This document shows positions 1-11,339 of a stretch of 64,000 bases of DNA, piece after piece (positions within the stretch are counted from its first letter, which is position 1; each line of letters begins with the position of its first letter). The translations under genes and the position numbers were made by a program. The stretch comes from Valencia hispanica (taxonomy: Eukaryota; Chordata; Actinopteri; Cyprinodontiformes; Valenciidae): the NCBI GenBank assembly GCA_963556495.2, contig OY747712.1, positions 26,962,235 to 27,026,234 of the forward strand, read 5' to 3'. The notes beneath the pieces were generated by a model that worked only from the letters and a program-made list of their open reading frames with translations, had not been told where the DNA came from and made no database searches.

Positions 1-1344
1 AATGCTGTGGTAAGTAGTCCCAGCCAGCACAGTGCTGCTTGGAAAACCAGACCAGGATCATGCTGCTGTGAATCGGACTGGTCAGCAGATGAAGCGTGGG
101 CAAATCTAGTAATTTCCAACAACCAGGTTTACGAGAATATCCAACATCCTCCTTGTTACGTGTTCTACGTTTTAAAATGTGAAGACAGTTTCTAAACTAG
201 CAGATAAATGGCTTTGAGACAAGACAATTCCTCTATTGCTCCACAGTTACAATGACCACTGGGGGTTAGATAATGGAAGGCTGGACAGATGTGAACATTG
301 AGCTGAATCTACCTCCAACCAAAATGGCACCAAGGATCATTAAAAGCTAAATTGAAGCAAGTACATATTTGCTGAATGTAAATTTATTTTAAGATCATCA
401 AGATCAAGCAACTTGACTCCGTTTAAAGTCTTCTTTCCACTGGGGCATTGACACATCATCTGCATGCTTGCAGATTAAGCAATCCATTGGGAACAGGGTA
501 TTAAGATTGATTGAGAGGACAGACTTAGGAGTTAAGAAGCTAGCCGGCATCATTTTACAGAGCCGTCCTAGTCCACAGTGTGTGCTATGATATTTTGTGA
601 GGCATAGCATCCTCATACTGCCTCGCGTAAAGCATTTACACAACGGGCATTACTGGAAATCAAGGAGCTAAAATTCTTCACAAAAAGTGGAACAACTCAG
701 ACATTCACATTCTTGCTACTATGCAAATTATCAAATCACAACAAAGGCTTCACATTTCCTGTAGTAAACTGTATTTGCTTTCACAAACATACCCACTGTC
801 TGTGAAAATGTGATGGCATGTTAAAGATCAGTGTGCATTTTTAATGCTTGTTCCACACCTACCTACATTTTACAGAAATTAACAATAATGAAAGCCAGAA
901 ATCTTGATAACTTTATAGTCAGTTTATCTCATTACAATCATATGGAACATAATACGTATTATACAATATATATTTATTGTCAGATCAAGTCTAAAATTAG
1001 AGGCACTTTATATCTGTCACAAAAGGGTTTATCAAGATAGTGTTTTTTATTATTATGTCCAAGAACTAGTATTCTTAAAGGACTGAAAATTGCTCCGTGT
1101 CTCAACTAGAGTAACTCCAAAGCCGAATAAAACATAGGTCAATCTGCACCACAATCTCACTACATTACCTAATCCACACTAATGAATTGGGAGTCTTCCA
1201 GCAACAGAATCTGCACTAAACCACCAACTGAACAAAAAGTTCACACAGTACCCCTTTCAGCCTTTTTACTTGGAAACAGCGGCCCCACCGGTTTGAAGGG
1301 AAAACCATTCCTCTTGGAACACTGGCAGTACAATAAAAACCTAC
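1..1344 (-). other. kmt2c: kmt2c intron after the first coding exon (partial)
   Basis: This runs from the GTAGGT donor at 1344 to the window edge. I see no second kmt2c exon and no recognised repeat in it. Open frames here are short and lack splice signals or similarity to known proteins. Confidence 0.6.
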
Positions 1345-1529
1345 TTTTTCTTGCTTTTAGAAGTGGACAGGGGTGGTGCTTGGGGTAGGACGGCGGCATC
1401 TTTGCGGGGCCGCCCACGTGGTCGCTTGTCTGCATTGGCAGGACTTCCTGTGGACGTGGCCCCTACGCTGCTGGATGATGGCGAGGGTCCCTGGTCAGAG
1501 GTCTCCACAGTCTTATCCTCTGATGACAT
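1345..1529 (-). CDS. kmt2c: kmt2c (MLL3) first coding exon, H3K4 methyltransferase N-terminus
   Basis: The exon encodes 61 codons plus two bases. It opens MSSEDKTVET, matching the conserved start of KMT2C (MSSE-DK-VE), followed by a Ser/Pro-rich spacer and the AT-hook KRPRGRPRKD at residues 35-44 (core RPRGRP), also placed as in KMT2C, then a basic tail KSKKK. KMT2C is a nuclear protein of nearly 5,000 residues and the catalytic subunit of a COMPASS-like complex that monomethylates H3K4 at enhancers; PHD fingers and the SET domain lie in exons beyond the left edge of the window. On the minus strand a pyrimidine tract and CAG abut the ATG, so the exon has a 3' splice site just before the start codon. 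The donor is probably AAAAA|GTAGGT; reading on would hit TAG. The neighbouring dpp6 supports the call by synteny. Which teleost paralogue this is cannot be told. Confidence 0.85.
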
Positions 1530-1597
1530 TCTGAAAAAACAAGGATTGATAATAGCGTTATATATTGAAAAGTGAAAGGGGGGGGGGATTGATGCCT

Positions 1598-1660
1598 ATC
1601 TGCAGCAGTCAGGGGGCGAGAGGCGGGGTACACCCTGGAAAGGTCGCCAGTCCATCGCCG
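1598..1660 (-). repeat. 3' fragment of a tRNA-derived SINE
   Basis: On the minus strand this matches the 3' body of the SINE at 25973: the words gcgatggactggcgacc, ccagggtgtacccc and gcctctcgcccc. It lies about 70 bp upstream of the kmt2c acceptor, in the presumed 5'-UTR intron. The head with A and B boxes is missing. Confidence 0.6.
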
Positions 1661-2586
1661 CTATACCACACTATACAGTTGAGTTAATTTTATTTTCTAT
1701 AACCAGATTTTCAATTAGTATGTATGAAAATAGAAGCAAGACCAATGTTGGATAAAATATATTTACTTACACAAGTAGGAGTCTCCAAATATTTAAAGCA
1801 CAGCAATGTTTTTACTACTGTGTGGAAAAAAACATGCCAGAATAACTCCAAGCAATACACCCAAATGCAAACGCACAGAAAGCATTTCCTCTCTATCATT
1901 TTTCACTACAAATTTCAATGTTACTTTGAGGATGCAAAAAATTGAGAATATTTGGTAATGACTGTCATGAAACATTAATCTTGGTTCCCGCTTTCAAACT
2001 AAACTGAAACATGCAGTTAAGGCCTTAAAGTACATGCACTTAAGCATAATGGTAGAGTGTAAATGATTGGCATTAAAATACATTGGGTAAAAGTCTACAT
2101 AATTAGGCAGTTTTCAACGCCACTTCAACACAATTTTACTAGAGATGCACCAGCTGGCAACCAGAATCTGACAATTTTTGGCTTCATCAGCACCAACAGA
2201 TCCCTGAACTGATAAGTGAAAATTACATAAGTGCTTCAGTGACGACAACAATATTTGGGGAGGCTGTTCTTACAGTCGGCAGAGGAAACAAAGCTTTTTT
2301 TTCCAGTTTCTGTGAATATGAAGTCACAGTAAGCACAGAAGGTGTAAGAAGGTATTTAGAAAGAAATGGTACGAGGATGCACGTTAAGACATGGTAGTGG
2401 TTCTTACAGGCTGTGAGAGAAGGTAAGACTTAATGTAGCTAACAAGAAGGGCGAATGGATTTCCCGAAATATGCTCTGTTATATATTTTGGAGTTTTAAC
2501 ATCAGTTTTCGGACATTCAAGATTTGGAAATGTTGTCAGTCTACTAAAACTCTCAAAATGAAGGTTAAATTCTTCATTTTCAAGGG

Positions 2587-2915
2587 ATTACTGTGGACCC
2601 CTGGTATTCGCAGGGGTTAGGGACCACAGCTGCCTGCAAATGGATAAACCCCGAAAATACTTAGACACCCTCTGAAAACTACTTATTTACATAGTTCAAA
2701 CACAAGTTAATATGCATTAATACGTACAGTGGAAACTGTCTTAGCCCTAGCATGGAAGCTAGCATATACAGTATTTCCCATTTCAGTATTTGGGGGTACA
2801 GCCAATCAGCGGCAAAGAAAATGAATGGCACCCCTGGACTCCTGTATGTCTATGTGTTGACTGGCAATCTGTCCAAGGTGTATGTTGCCTCTTGCCCAAA
2901 GACTACTGGACACAC
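2587..2915. repeat. degenerate dispersed repeat with SINE-tail remnant
   Basis: The stretch from 2587 resembles pogo/Tigger-type MITE ends (a 'gtggacccctggtattcgc' type start followed by 'ataaaccccgaaaatac'). At 2857-2915 comes a worn copy of the SINE 3' body (gactggcaatctgtccaagg, then cctcttgcccaaagactactgg). Both are too decayed for firm family assignment. Confidence 0.35.
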
Positions 2916-3109
2916 ACACAGGTTTGCTGTATAACATTTGCTTGTTTTCTGTGGAATCTGATCTTATTTCTGGTTTAAAAGTATTCAGAATTTCAGTCTA
3001 AGGGCTATAAGATCAAAATTAATTTGTGCAAACCTTATTTTAACATCACTATGAAATGAAACAAACATTCTGCAGGTTCATCATCAGCGGAGCACGGATT
3101 CAGCCTCTA

Positions 3110-5085
3110 GTTTCTCAACCTTTTGTGGCTGAAAACCCCCCTTAGGGGTGTTCCATCTTGCCTCACTATATCGATTACAATTCGGGTGCTACGATTTGAT
3201 TATATAATAATTATTTTTGTTGCAATTTCTTTCCCCCATTTAGGGTTTTTTCTTCATTCCTCCCATGGCTACTTTTAACTCTTAAATCCATTCAGTTTCC
3301 ATTAATTGAAGTATCCAAAGCAATTGATGGTCTGTCTTTTGTTTATGTCAAATTACAAATAAAACCAACACATGTCCAAAATATGTTTCATAATCACATC
3401 AGTCATATCTTCAATGAAAGCTAAAGAAAATGTGTGTTGGGAATTTAAATATAATATACGGTAACCCTATTTTGATTTCAATAAAAGAGAAAACTTGATC
3501 CAATCCTTAAAAAAAAAAAGAAAATATATATATATATATATAAAAATTATATTCTGCTTACTTAAAGAGAACTTTTGATTTTAATATGTGTTCCTGCTTT
3601 ATGTGATTAAAATGAAACAATTAAATAAACTTCAGATCAGCATTTACAAGTCAACAATTACAGAAATGGCTTTAAAATCTAAATAGAAATAATTAATCTT
3701 CTGTATTAGATAATAAACCTGTAATAGCTCACAAAAATCTGAAATCATATTCTCAGAAAATAATTATTTTTCTATTCAAACTAATAGAAAATAAAACGAA
3801 GCATTCTCCCAAAGACACTTTAAGTGTACACTCCAGTCTTTGTTATTTTCTGCTGTCGATTTAATGCAGAACTATAACTTTGCACAGTGTTTTCATAGTT
3901 TTTTCGTCGGTTTGACCAATGGGATGTTTGTCACCTGTCACACACACAAACAAATCTGCCAGCTATGAGTACGGTGCTCTCCACCACACATTAGTCGCGA
4001 CTGGGATGGAATGAAGGTAATTTCCTTCTTGTTTCATACTTAAAGCTACACTTGGGCTGACGTCTGGTAAACATGAGCTGCACTGCACTTGGGGAGAGCG
4101 CCCTGGAAAGCACCGAAAAAAGTGGACATATCCGGGGAAAAGAAGATGTTGCTGCTAACATGATACACAATAACAGGGATGCTTCTTTCACAACTAAAGT
4201 GCAAAAATATTTGCTGTATTTTGTAAATTCCGCGCTGCATAGCTGAAACACTAGCTGCAGCCATACTGTTTCGCTGGTCTGTCGCCTAAAATTGTCCGTG
4301 CGGCACGCCGGACTTTTATGTTTTTCTCATTTAATTATTATGAAAAATCATAGATTTTCGAACACTTTTGAATCGCTATTGATTTTTGCACGTTTCACAT
4401 CGCAATTAATCGATTTATGGTAAATCGGCACACCTTACTGGTTATCAGTGACCTTTAAGTACAACTACAGTGGAAAAAACTGTGATTATTCAAATGGGAG
4501 AATTAACAGATTTCAAACTCGATGGTACACAATAGTCTTGAGAAACAAACAAAACAAAAACACAATCAGGCTCAAGTTTTTAACATTTTGAACAAATATG
4601 CAATTAACTTTTTTTTTTTAAATGTATACCATCAAAATAATTACACTGAGCAGTCATCAGACTTATGGGTATATTATTGAGACCCTTGTCCCTGGTAGTT
4701 TTTCATGGATGGACAGAGATGTTAACTTGAGCCTGAGTGCGCCTGACGCTATCAGATTTAGCAAGTTTCTGTATTTTGATTGCATGTATAGCACCTGGTC
4801 AAATCCCTGCTCAACAGGATATGAAGTGGGACATTGGACCTGGCACATGGGGAGTTGTGCATTTGTTGGTGAAGGAATAAACCAAAGGATGTCCACGTTG
4901 TACTGACGACACTTTTTCTTTGTCTGAGCTATTGTCCGTTTTGTAGTCCTCCTCTTTCATTAGCACCCACCATTAGCATGCAACCGCCCCTTTCAGCAGC
5001 AAAAACTTTCACTGCCCCCTTATAGAGTCTATACGCTTACTGGGGGGGCCACAACAGCCCCCGTTGAGAAACCATGCTCTAGAAC
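3110..5085. mobile_element. hAT-like element, non-coding, possibly with a second hAT MITE inside
   Basis: The left edge reads TTTCTCAACCTTTTGTGGCT and the right edge, on the opposite strand, GGTTTCTCAACGGGGGCTG. These inverted ends have the hAT 'GGTTCTCAAC' character. Inside, ends near 3143 (AGGGGTGTTCC, then TATCGATTACAAT) and 4436 (revcomp AAGGTGTGCCGATTTACC) look like a second pair. No transposase frame is present. An (AT)n run sits at 3524-3541. The termini and target-site duplications are not clean, so the boundaries are approximate. Confidence 0.4.
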
Positions 5086-5361
5086 AACATCTAAAACCCC
5101 ATGAGAAGTCATCTGTCTGATGCAAACATCCAAAACCTCACAACAACAACAACCTCTGCACCAATCCCACTATTTGATTACATACAAGTAGGTGAGTATT
5201 TCAATTTCATGTGGAAACGGAGGAAGTTGTGTGACCGTGGGTTCAGCAAAGCGGGTGAACTATTCTATTTTAAGTGCAATCATTTAATTTCGTTTTTATA
5301 TGTAGCTCTTTGTTTAGCTAGTTCAGATTTAATATTATTTAACATGAATTGAAAAAAATAC

Positions 5362-6176
5362 TAGGGCTGTCAAATGATAAAAAATTGTAATTTAAGGGGC
5401 GTCGCTTAGCACAGTGGATAAGGCGGGCGCCCCATGTTCAGAGGCCTCAGTCCTCGATGCGTTGTCCGGGGGTTTGCTTCCACCCCATGGACGTTTGCCG
5501 ATGACGCTTCCACACTTCTCGCCCCCTTTCTGTACTGTCCACTTTACAATAAAGGCCACTTTGGCCAAAAAAATAAAAACATAAATAAATTAGAATTTAA
5601 TTAATCCCAGAATAGCTGTGAATTAATCACAGTTAAACAACATTCATAAATATGACTGAAAAAAGGCAATTTTGGGCGTAAATAAAAGGACAACCCCCCC
5701 AGTGATGCAACCACCCAGGTTGCCAATATCAAGAACAGCTACTGATTGTTCCAATCTCTTCTTCTGATCGTTTGCAACCAAAGATGTCTTTTGTTTGCCT
5801 TCGAATTGATCGAATTCTGTAGAACTTGCACATTTCGTAGTTTTTAATCAAAGCCAATTGTGCAACCAACAGCACAAGACATGATTGCGTCTCTTTCTGC
5901 AGACGACATGTACAGTAGAGCAGGGAGTGACGTAGACAGATAATCCCTTTATATGGCCTGCGTCCCAGTATAGACGTTCGCATGTAGGTGGAACCGTAGA
6001 TGCAGTTCAGATCTGCCATGCTGTTTACGTGACGAGCGAGCACTGAAAGCAGCGCTGGTTGAATTGTAGGATAAACGGGGCGGGTCATTCTGTGCATTAG
6101 TCAAAGCATGATAAAAAATTAATTGCATTAATTCAGCAAATTAATCGAACTGGGTTAGTAAATTTCAACAGCCCTA
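5362..6176. mobile_element. hAT-type non-autonomous transposon with SINE insertion
   Basis: The inverted ends are TAGGGCTGTCAAATGATAAA on the left and, on the opposite strand, TAGGGCTGTTGAAATTT on the right. The flanking 8-mers AAAAATAC (5354-5361) and ATAAATAC (6177-6184) agree at seven of eight positions, the 8-bp duplication expected of hAT elements. No transposase is encoded. A tRNA-derived SINE splits the left part. Confidence 0.7.
5397..5585 (+). mobile_element. tRNA-derived SINE inserted in the hAT element
   Basis: The head reads like a tRNA gene with an A box (cttagcacagtggataag), followed by gcgggcgccccatgttcaga. The body ends in the 3' motif caataaaggccactttggcc and an A-rich tail (aaaaaaataaaaac). 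AATTTAA occurs on both sides and is a candidate target-site duplication. The B box region is degraded. The type is common in teleost genomes. Confidence 0.65.
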
Positions 6177-6889
6177 ATAAATACTACTGAATATGTTATT
6201 TTAAAAATTGACGGGTCAAATAATTTTGTGACCAGAATTGTTTGACCCCGTCGGTTTAAATAACTGACAACAAAAATGTCTAGTGCGAACTCAGAACAAT
6301 GACTTCCCTTAAATTTAAATTTATAAAACATAAAATATCAATGCTGGGGTACTCAAAACAAATGTAAAACTTAATTATGTGGGCAATGGTATTATTTTAA
6401 CAATCTTTTGACGCATTAACTGCACTCTTCAAACAGACTACCTTTAGAGCATTCAGTTTTTAAAAGCAAAATGTAACAGTGGTGCAAGTGCTCCCAGTAA
6501 TCAATATTTAAATAATAACTAAGAAAATACTACTTACAAGAACTTCGATATTTGTCTTTAAAAGGCCATGCATTCTTGAAATTGCATTTCCCTGGCATTT
6601 TGAACACTTCATTTTAGCTCGCATGTGCCGAATCGTTTTGGCATGAACTCCATGAGCTTCATTTAAAGGGCCTTGGAAGGAGGCATGTCACATGCCTGAC
6701 TAAAAATGTACGAGTCCCCAACTTTTATTTATCCATCTGTTTATTTATTTTGCATTGCTTTTAAAAGTTTGAACATAGATTTTGTAAAATTCCCAAATAT
6801 TTCCAGGACCTGGAAATTTGATTTTCAAATTCCATGACTTTTCCAGATTTTTCATGACTGTACAAACCCTGTGAAAAAGAAAACAATGA

Positions 6890-7030
6890 AGGTTTTCCAA
6901 TGGCCCAGTCAAAGTCCGGGACTAAACCAGACTGAAATGCTGTGACTGGATGTTCAGGAGGTTGTGAATAAAGAAACTCATGTATTTAAACTCAGTGAAC
7001 CGAGGCAACACTGTCAAGACAAATGGGCTT
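6890..7030 (+). pseudogene. Tc1-like transposase fragment
   Basis: The stretch encodes a decayed version of the C-terminal catalytic block, reading roughly WPSQSPGLNQTEM. In Tc1 transposases this is WPxQSPDLNPIEN, with the third catalytic acid in the IEN part. It is followed by text like the family's C-terminal caacactgtcaagac. Frame is lost within a few dozen codons. Confidence 0.5.
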
Positions 7031-7256
7031 GACAGAGGAAACTTCAACAGCAATGTGAAGGTGAAAAAGCTGATTGCATAGGATGCTAAATCTTTTTTCC
7101 TACCACATACTTTTTTAATGTGACTTGATATTTGTTAAATATTCCCAAAATGCTGTTTGCCCCGTTTCATCTGAGGTTGTATTTATTCATTTTCAGAACC
7201 CGAGGACCGGATTATATTTCTTTATACAGCAGAATCTAAACACTGAAGGAGTCTAC

Positions 7257-7665
7257 TAGGGATGTGCATTGGTAAAAATCGGGCGACACGATATGTATCA
7301 CGATACAGGGGAGACGATACGATATATTGTGATACTATGAGTAAGACTATATATTGTGATTTTTAAAACTTCATTTAACTGCAGAAAAACTGTCACAACG
7401 TTCTAAACACTTCAACCTGTTTCATACTTAACACATCCAGTTTTATTACTAGATCTAGTTGATCCACTGGAACGGAGAAGGTGAAAAAAGGCCACAAACT
7501 ACCAGTCATACTTTTAATTTTACTTCAAAAATTACTTTTATTATTGGTTCCATTCAAATTTAAAAAAAAAATTTTTTAAATCGATACATTGCTTTTGAAT
7601 ATAAATACAATATCATGACATAAAATATTGTGATATATGTGTATCGATATTTTCTTACATCCCTA
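7257..7665. mobile_element. hAT MITE, copy 1
   Basis: Ends TAGGGATGTGCATTGG and, on the opposite strand, TAGGGATGTAAGAAAATATCG form terminal inverted repeats. The flanks GAGTCTAC (7249-7256) and GAGTGTAC (7666-7673) match at seven of eight positions, as for a hAT 8-bp duplication. The interior is AT-rich with repeated cgatac and gatata words. It codes for nothing. Related copies lie at 8555 and 47488. Confidence 0.75.
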
Positions 7666-7739
7666 GAGTGTACATACTTGAATTTTACTGTTAAAGAGCA
7701 TAAATGGGGCAACACTTTCTACTTACACAAATTTAAATG

Positions 7740-8170
7740 TGAATATGTAGATTAGGGAATATCTTGCACATCGATGGCGACCCATGAAGTAATTAGTTTC
7801 TGTGATCTCAGCAGTTACGTTTCTTGTCCACAGCTCTCTTTAGGTGTACTCGTGGATCTCCAGTCAGATTTACTTTAGCTGGGCTATTCCAAAACTTTAT
7901 ATTTCTTCTCAGTAATTTATTTTGTTCTTGATTTGAGTGTATGGCTGGAACACAAAATGCAGCAACATAAAATCCCTCTTCAACTTTAGCTTTCCAGCAG
8001 ACAACTGAAGGCTTTGGGTCAAACCTGACTAGAATTTGGAACTATTTATGACTTCTTTCGCCTCCAGAAATGGCCAAGTTCTATCTAAAGAAAAGTAACC
8101 TCAAAGTATGAACCTGCTACCAACAATCTATACTCTATAAACCCAAGTCTGGGGGTTTTCCTTGTAAGAA
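7740..8170 (-). pseudogene. decayed Tc1-superfamily transposase region
   Basis: The plus strand carries the reverse of a common fish Tc1-type coding region, recognisable in gggctattccaaaacttt, ataaaatccctcttcaact and ttagctttccagcag. No open frame survives. The assignment rests on recalled family text and not on an alignment. Confidence 0.4.
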
Positions 8171-8554
8171 AGTATTTATGTATTGAAACCCTACTCTTTA
8201 CTTCAGAGAGAGAATAAGGTTGGTATAACATTTAGAACACAAACGGTACTTTTGAGCAGTTTTGTAGATTCCTTGGTGCCATCTTGTCAATTTCCCCAAA
8301 TTCCCAATTTTAAAAACCTTAACATTTTCTCCAACATTTCTCTATTTTTGACAAATTTTTGGAATGTCTATTATGTTCCTGCTATTTTCTCCACTTCTTG
8401 AATTCTTGATGACTGCCTTGACTCTGCCAGGATATTTACATAATTCAGTGGAATTTTTACTACCCTTTTCTGACTGATACCCATGTACAATAAATGTCAT
8501 TTTGATGCTTTGCAACCTCTCTGCCAACCACTGCTTTAAAAGGAAATGAGCAAA

Positions 8555-9015
8555 TAGGGATGTAAGTAAATATTGATATGCAATATTTTGTCACTATTTT
8601 GTATCAATATTCAAAAGCAATGCATTGAATGTTTAATTATTTTTTTGGTTATTTGAATGGAACCAGTAATGATGACAGTAATTATTGTAGTAAAATAAGA
8701 GTATGACCTCTAGTTGGTGGCCATTTTCACCTTCTTCGTTCCAGTGGATCAATTTGATCTAGTAATAAAACTGGATGTGTTGTGTATGAATGAATGCTGC
8801 GACAGTTTTTCTACATTTAAATTAAGTTTAAAAAATCACAATATATAGATACCAAATACTATATCAGATATCAGATGCCTTTTTAATATCAGATATCAAA
8901 ATCAAATACTCATAGTATTGCACTATATCACAATATATAGTATTGCCCCCTCCCCCCCCCCCCCAGTATTGAGATCAATATCGTATCACCAGATTCTCGC
9001 CAATACCCATCCCTA
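8555..9015. mobile_element. hAT MITE, copy 2, inverted relative to copy 1
   Basis: It begins TAGGGATGTAAGTAAATATTG and ends CAATACCCATCCCTA. Its interior is the reverse complement of the 7257 copy (shared words ccagtggatcaa, ctagtaataaaactggatgtg). The flanks TGAGCAAA and GGAACAAA agree at six of eight positions. A run of about 14 C residues at 8951-8964 interrupts the right part. Confidence 0.7.
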
Positions 9016-10270
9016 GGAACAAATGTCAAGAAAACTGTACTAGGAAAGTTGAATTTTATGTCTGGTTAGCCAGATTTATTATGATCGACGGCTCAAGTCT
9101 CTAGACGACTGAACGTCGCAACTGAATCGAAAGGTGCTTCAACAAATATTAGATTATGGGTGAGCACATTTATGCACCCAGGTTGTTCCATCTTTTTATT
9201 TTCCATACTCTTCCCCCTTAAGTTGTACAATATATGTCAGATAAAAAGTGTGAGTTTACTAATGATTTATACAAATATGTACAATTCAAAATAATTCTCT
9301 TGATATTAATGATGAAGGCCAGAGCTGTTTATAGTGTCACATTCAGATATGTCTATAATATTTAATCAGTTTATGTATTCTATAGTAGATTTGTAAACTT
9401 TTTTTTGTCCTTCAAACATCCAACCTCATACGCAACAATGGTGACCATGTCTTAAATCTACTTTTTGATCGTGCTCAAATATTCTTTCATGTATTCAGCT
9501 GCATCCAGTGAAGGAGGAGGAAACCTTGAAGGTTGATTACATGAAAAAAAACAAAAAACTAACCACTCTTGGGCAAATATTAATGTTTAATACTTCTTTG
9601 GGCTGTTTAAAAAACAGCTCAAAATAAAAATGTGATTATCAGAAGTATACAATGCTATATTAGTGGGTATTAATCTATAATTTCACAAGAGACTGTTGGC
9701 AGGTTTTAAGCTGTGTTGAACCTAGCTGTGCCAAGAATGGAATAACTTTTGGATTTTGCATTAGATGTGTAGCAGCATCAAAGATGGTATGTTGCCATCT
9801 TTTCCAGGACTCATAGTTGCAAGCAAATGATAACTACGGACTAAAGTAGCCAAAATAAATAATATAATAAAGCCATCAACACTTTAGACCTTGAATCTAA
9901 TCTAATTTATTTTATGTAGGAATAGTCTTGATCAGTATCTTTTAAGCCAATTTTAAATTTATATGAAGACCATACCATGACATGTTGCTCTGAGCAACGC
10001 CTAATTGTGTGTTTCATTTAGTTGTCATTATCAATCAATTCAATCCAAACCTTCTTACAATGGTAATAAATTAAAACTTATGTTTTCTAATGCAAAACAT
10101 AAATCTCAAAAACATTCAAAGCATGCAAAAGACAAGACGCCTCCTCCACTCCCTTTGTCTACTTGTCACTGCTTGAATTTCCAGAAAAAGAATACCACAG
10201 CTTTTGGCTTTCGGATCCTTTAAAAAAATAAAACCAAGTACTTGTTCAGATATTTTCCCAACTGCTTTGA
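9016..10270. other. no recognised feature
   Basis: AT-rich sequence inside the presumed kmt2c 5'-UTR intron. I see no gene, no inverted ends and no known repeat. Confidence 0.5.
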
Positions 10271-10289
10271 AAATTAAGCGCATAGCTCC

Positions 10290-10375
10290 TCAAAAAAGTA
10301 AAAATAGAATTGACTTTATTGGCCACAATTGTGTGCACAAAAAGAATTTCACTTCAGCTTCACACACTCACAGCA
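10290..10375. repeat. dispersed repeat fragment
   Basis: The words tagaattgactttattggcc and aagaatttcacttcagc resemble the 3' tail of a common teleost interspersed repeat. The fragment is too short to classify. Confidence 0.3.
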
Positions 10376-11149
10376 TAGCCTATAGAAACTAAGTATAGAT
10401 ATATGATCTTTATTTTATTTCCTCTAAAGGATAAAATGAAGAGTATGAACATGTATGAGTATGTACAGTCTTTTTAAAATTGATTTAAAAGCTTACTTTT
10501 AACTGATCTTTTCTATAAGTTGTATTTCAAATACACTATTATTTTCCAATACATTTTAATCACGTGTTGGTTGGTTGGTTTAATCTAAATTGTAAGTTTA
10601 CAGTGATGTGAAAATTGCCGTTTCTAGAAAATAAGTATCTGTATATTACATTTTTTGAGGAAATACCCATTTTTTCCATTCATCTTTCAAACTAGGCCAA
10701 ATGTATGATGTATCCTGGCATCTTGTGTGGCAGTTTAGATACAAAATGGGTCAGATGATGTTCAACCACTTGCCTTAGAAAAGGCAACAGAATCAGTCAG
10801 AGCAGTAGTTTGTAACCAACAATTTAGGCAGCTGAAGGACATACTGACCAATTGTCAAAGCTGTTTTCTACCGACATTCTCAATTAAAACATTTGTTCAA
10901 CTATTGCTGTCTACAGGTGTGAGTTTATTTATTTTTTCCATACCTTAAAAAGCATCCCTGGCCCAGTGTTTTGTGTTCAACCACATCTCTTACCTGGAAG
11001 GAGATGGAATCCAAAAATGCACGTAGCACACAAATTCTTTCTTTCTTTCTTTCTTTCCTAAACAATGACACTGAAGAGATTATTGCTGCCATTAAAAATA
11101 CTCCAGGGCAAGTGCTTCAGGATTCTTTTCACATGTACCTGGTCTCCTC

Positions 11150-11335
11150 TCAAACTCAGGTCAGTCGTGGTAGATGGCCTTATACTTAGCCTGATTCTGC
11201 TGGAGGGTTCTTCCTGTTAAAAGTAAGTTCCCCCTTTCCACTAATGCCACATGCTCGCTAGGGACAACTGACAGTTTTGAAGTCAACACAATGCAATCAA
11301 CGGGGCTTCTATAGATGGATAATTTTGTACCAATG
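11150..11335 (+). repeat. L2-B LINE 3'-UTR fragment
   Basis: It matches the 3' untranslated part of the L2-B copies at 29105 and 42460: gtcgtggtagatggcc, ctgctggagggttcttcctg and ccacatgctcgct. The final tail is not preserved. A (TTTC)n tract lies just upstream at 11036-11056. Confidence 0.55.
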
Positions 11336-11339
11336 GGCA

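Noticed and set aside
5397..5470. Functional tRNA gene
   Set aside because: The tRNA-like head lacks a clean B box and continues into a SINE body with an A-rich tail.
5729..6097. 122-codon minus-strand frame
   Set aside because: Lies inside the hAT element at 5362-6176, has no transposase similarity and no known domain.
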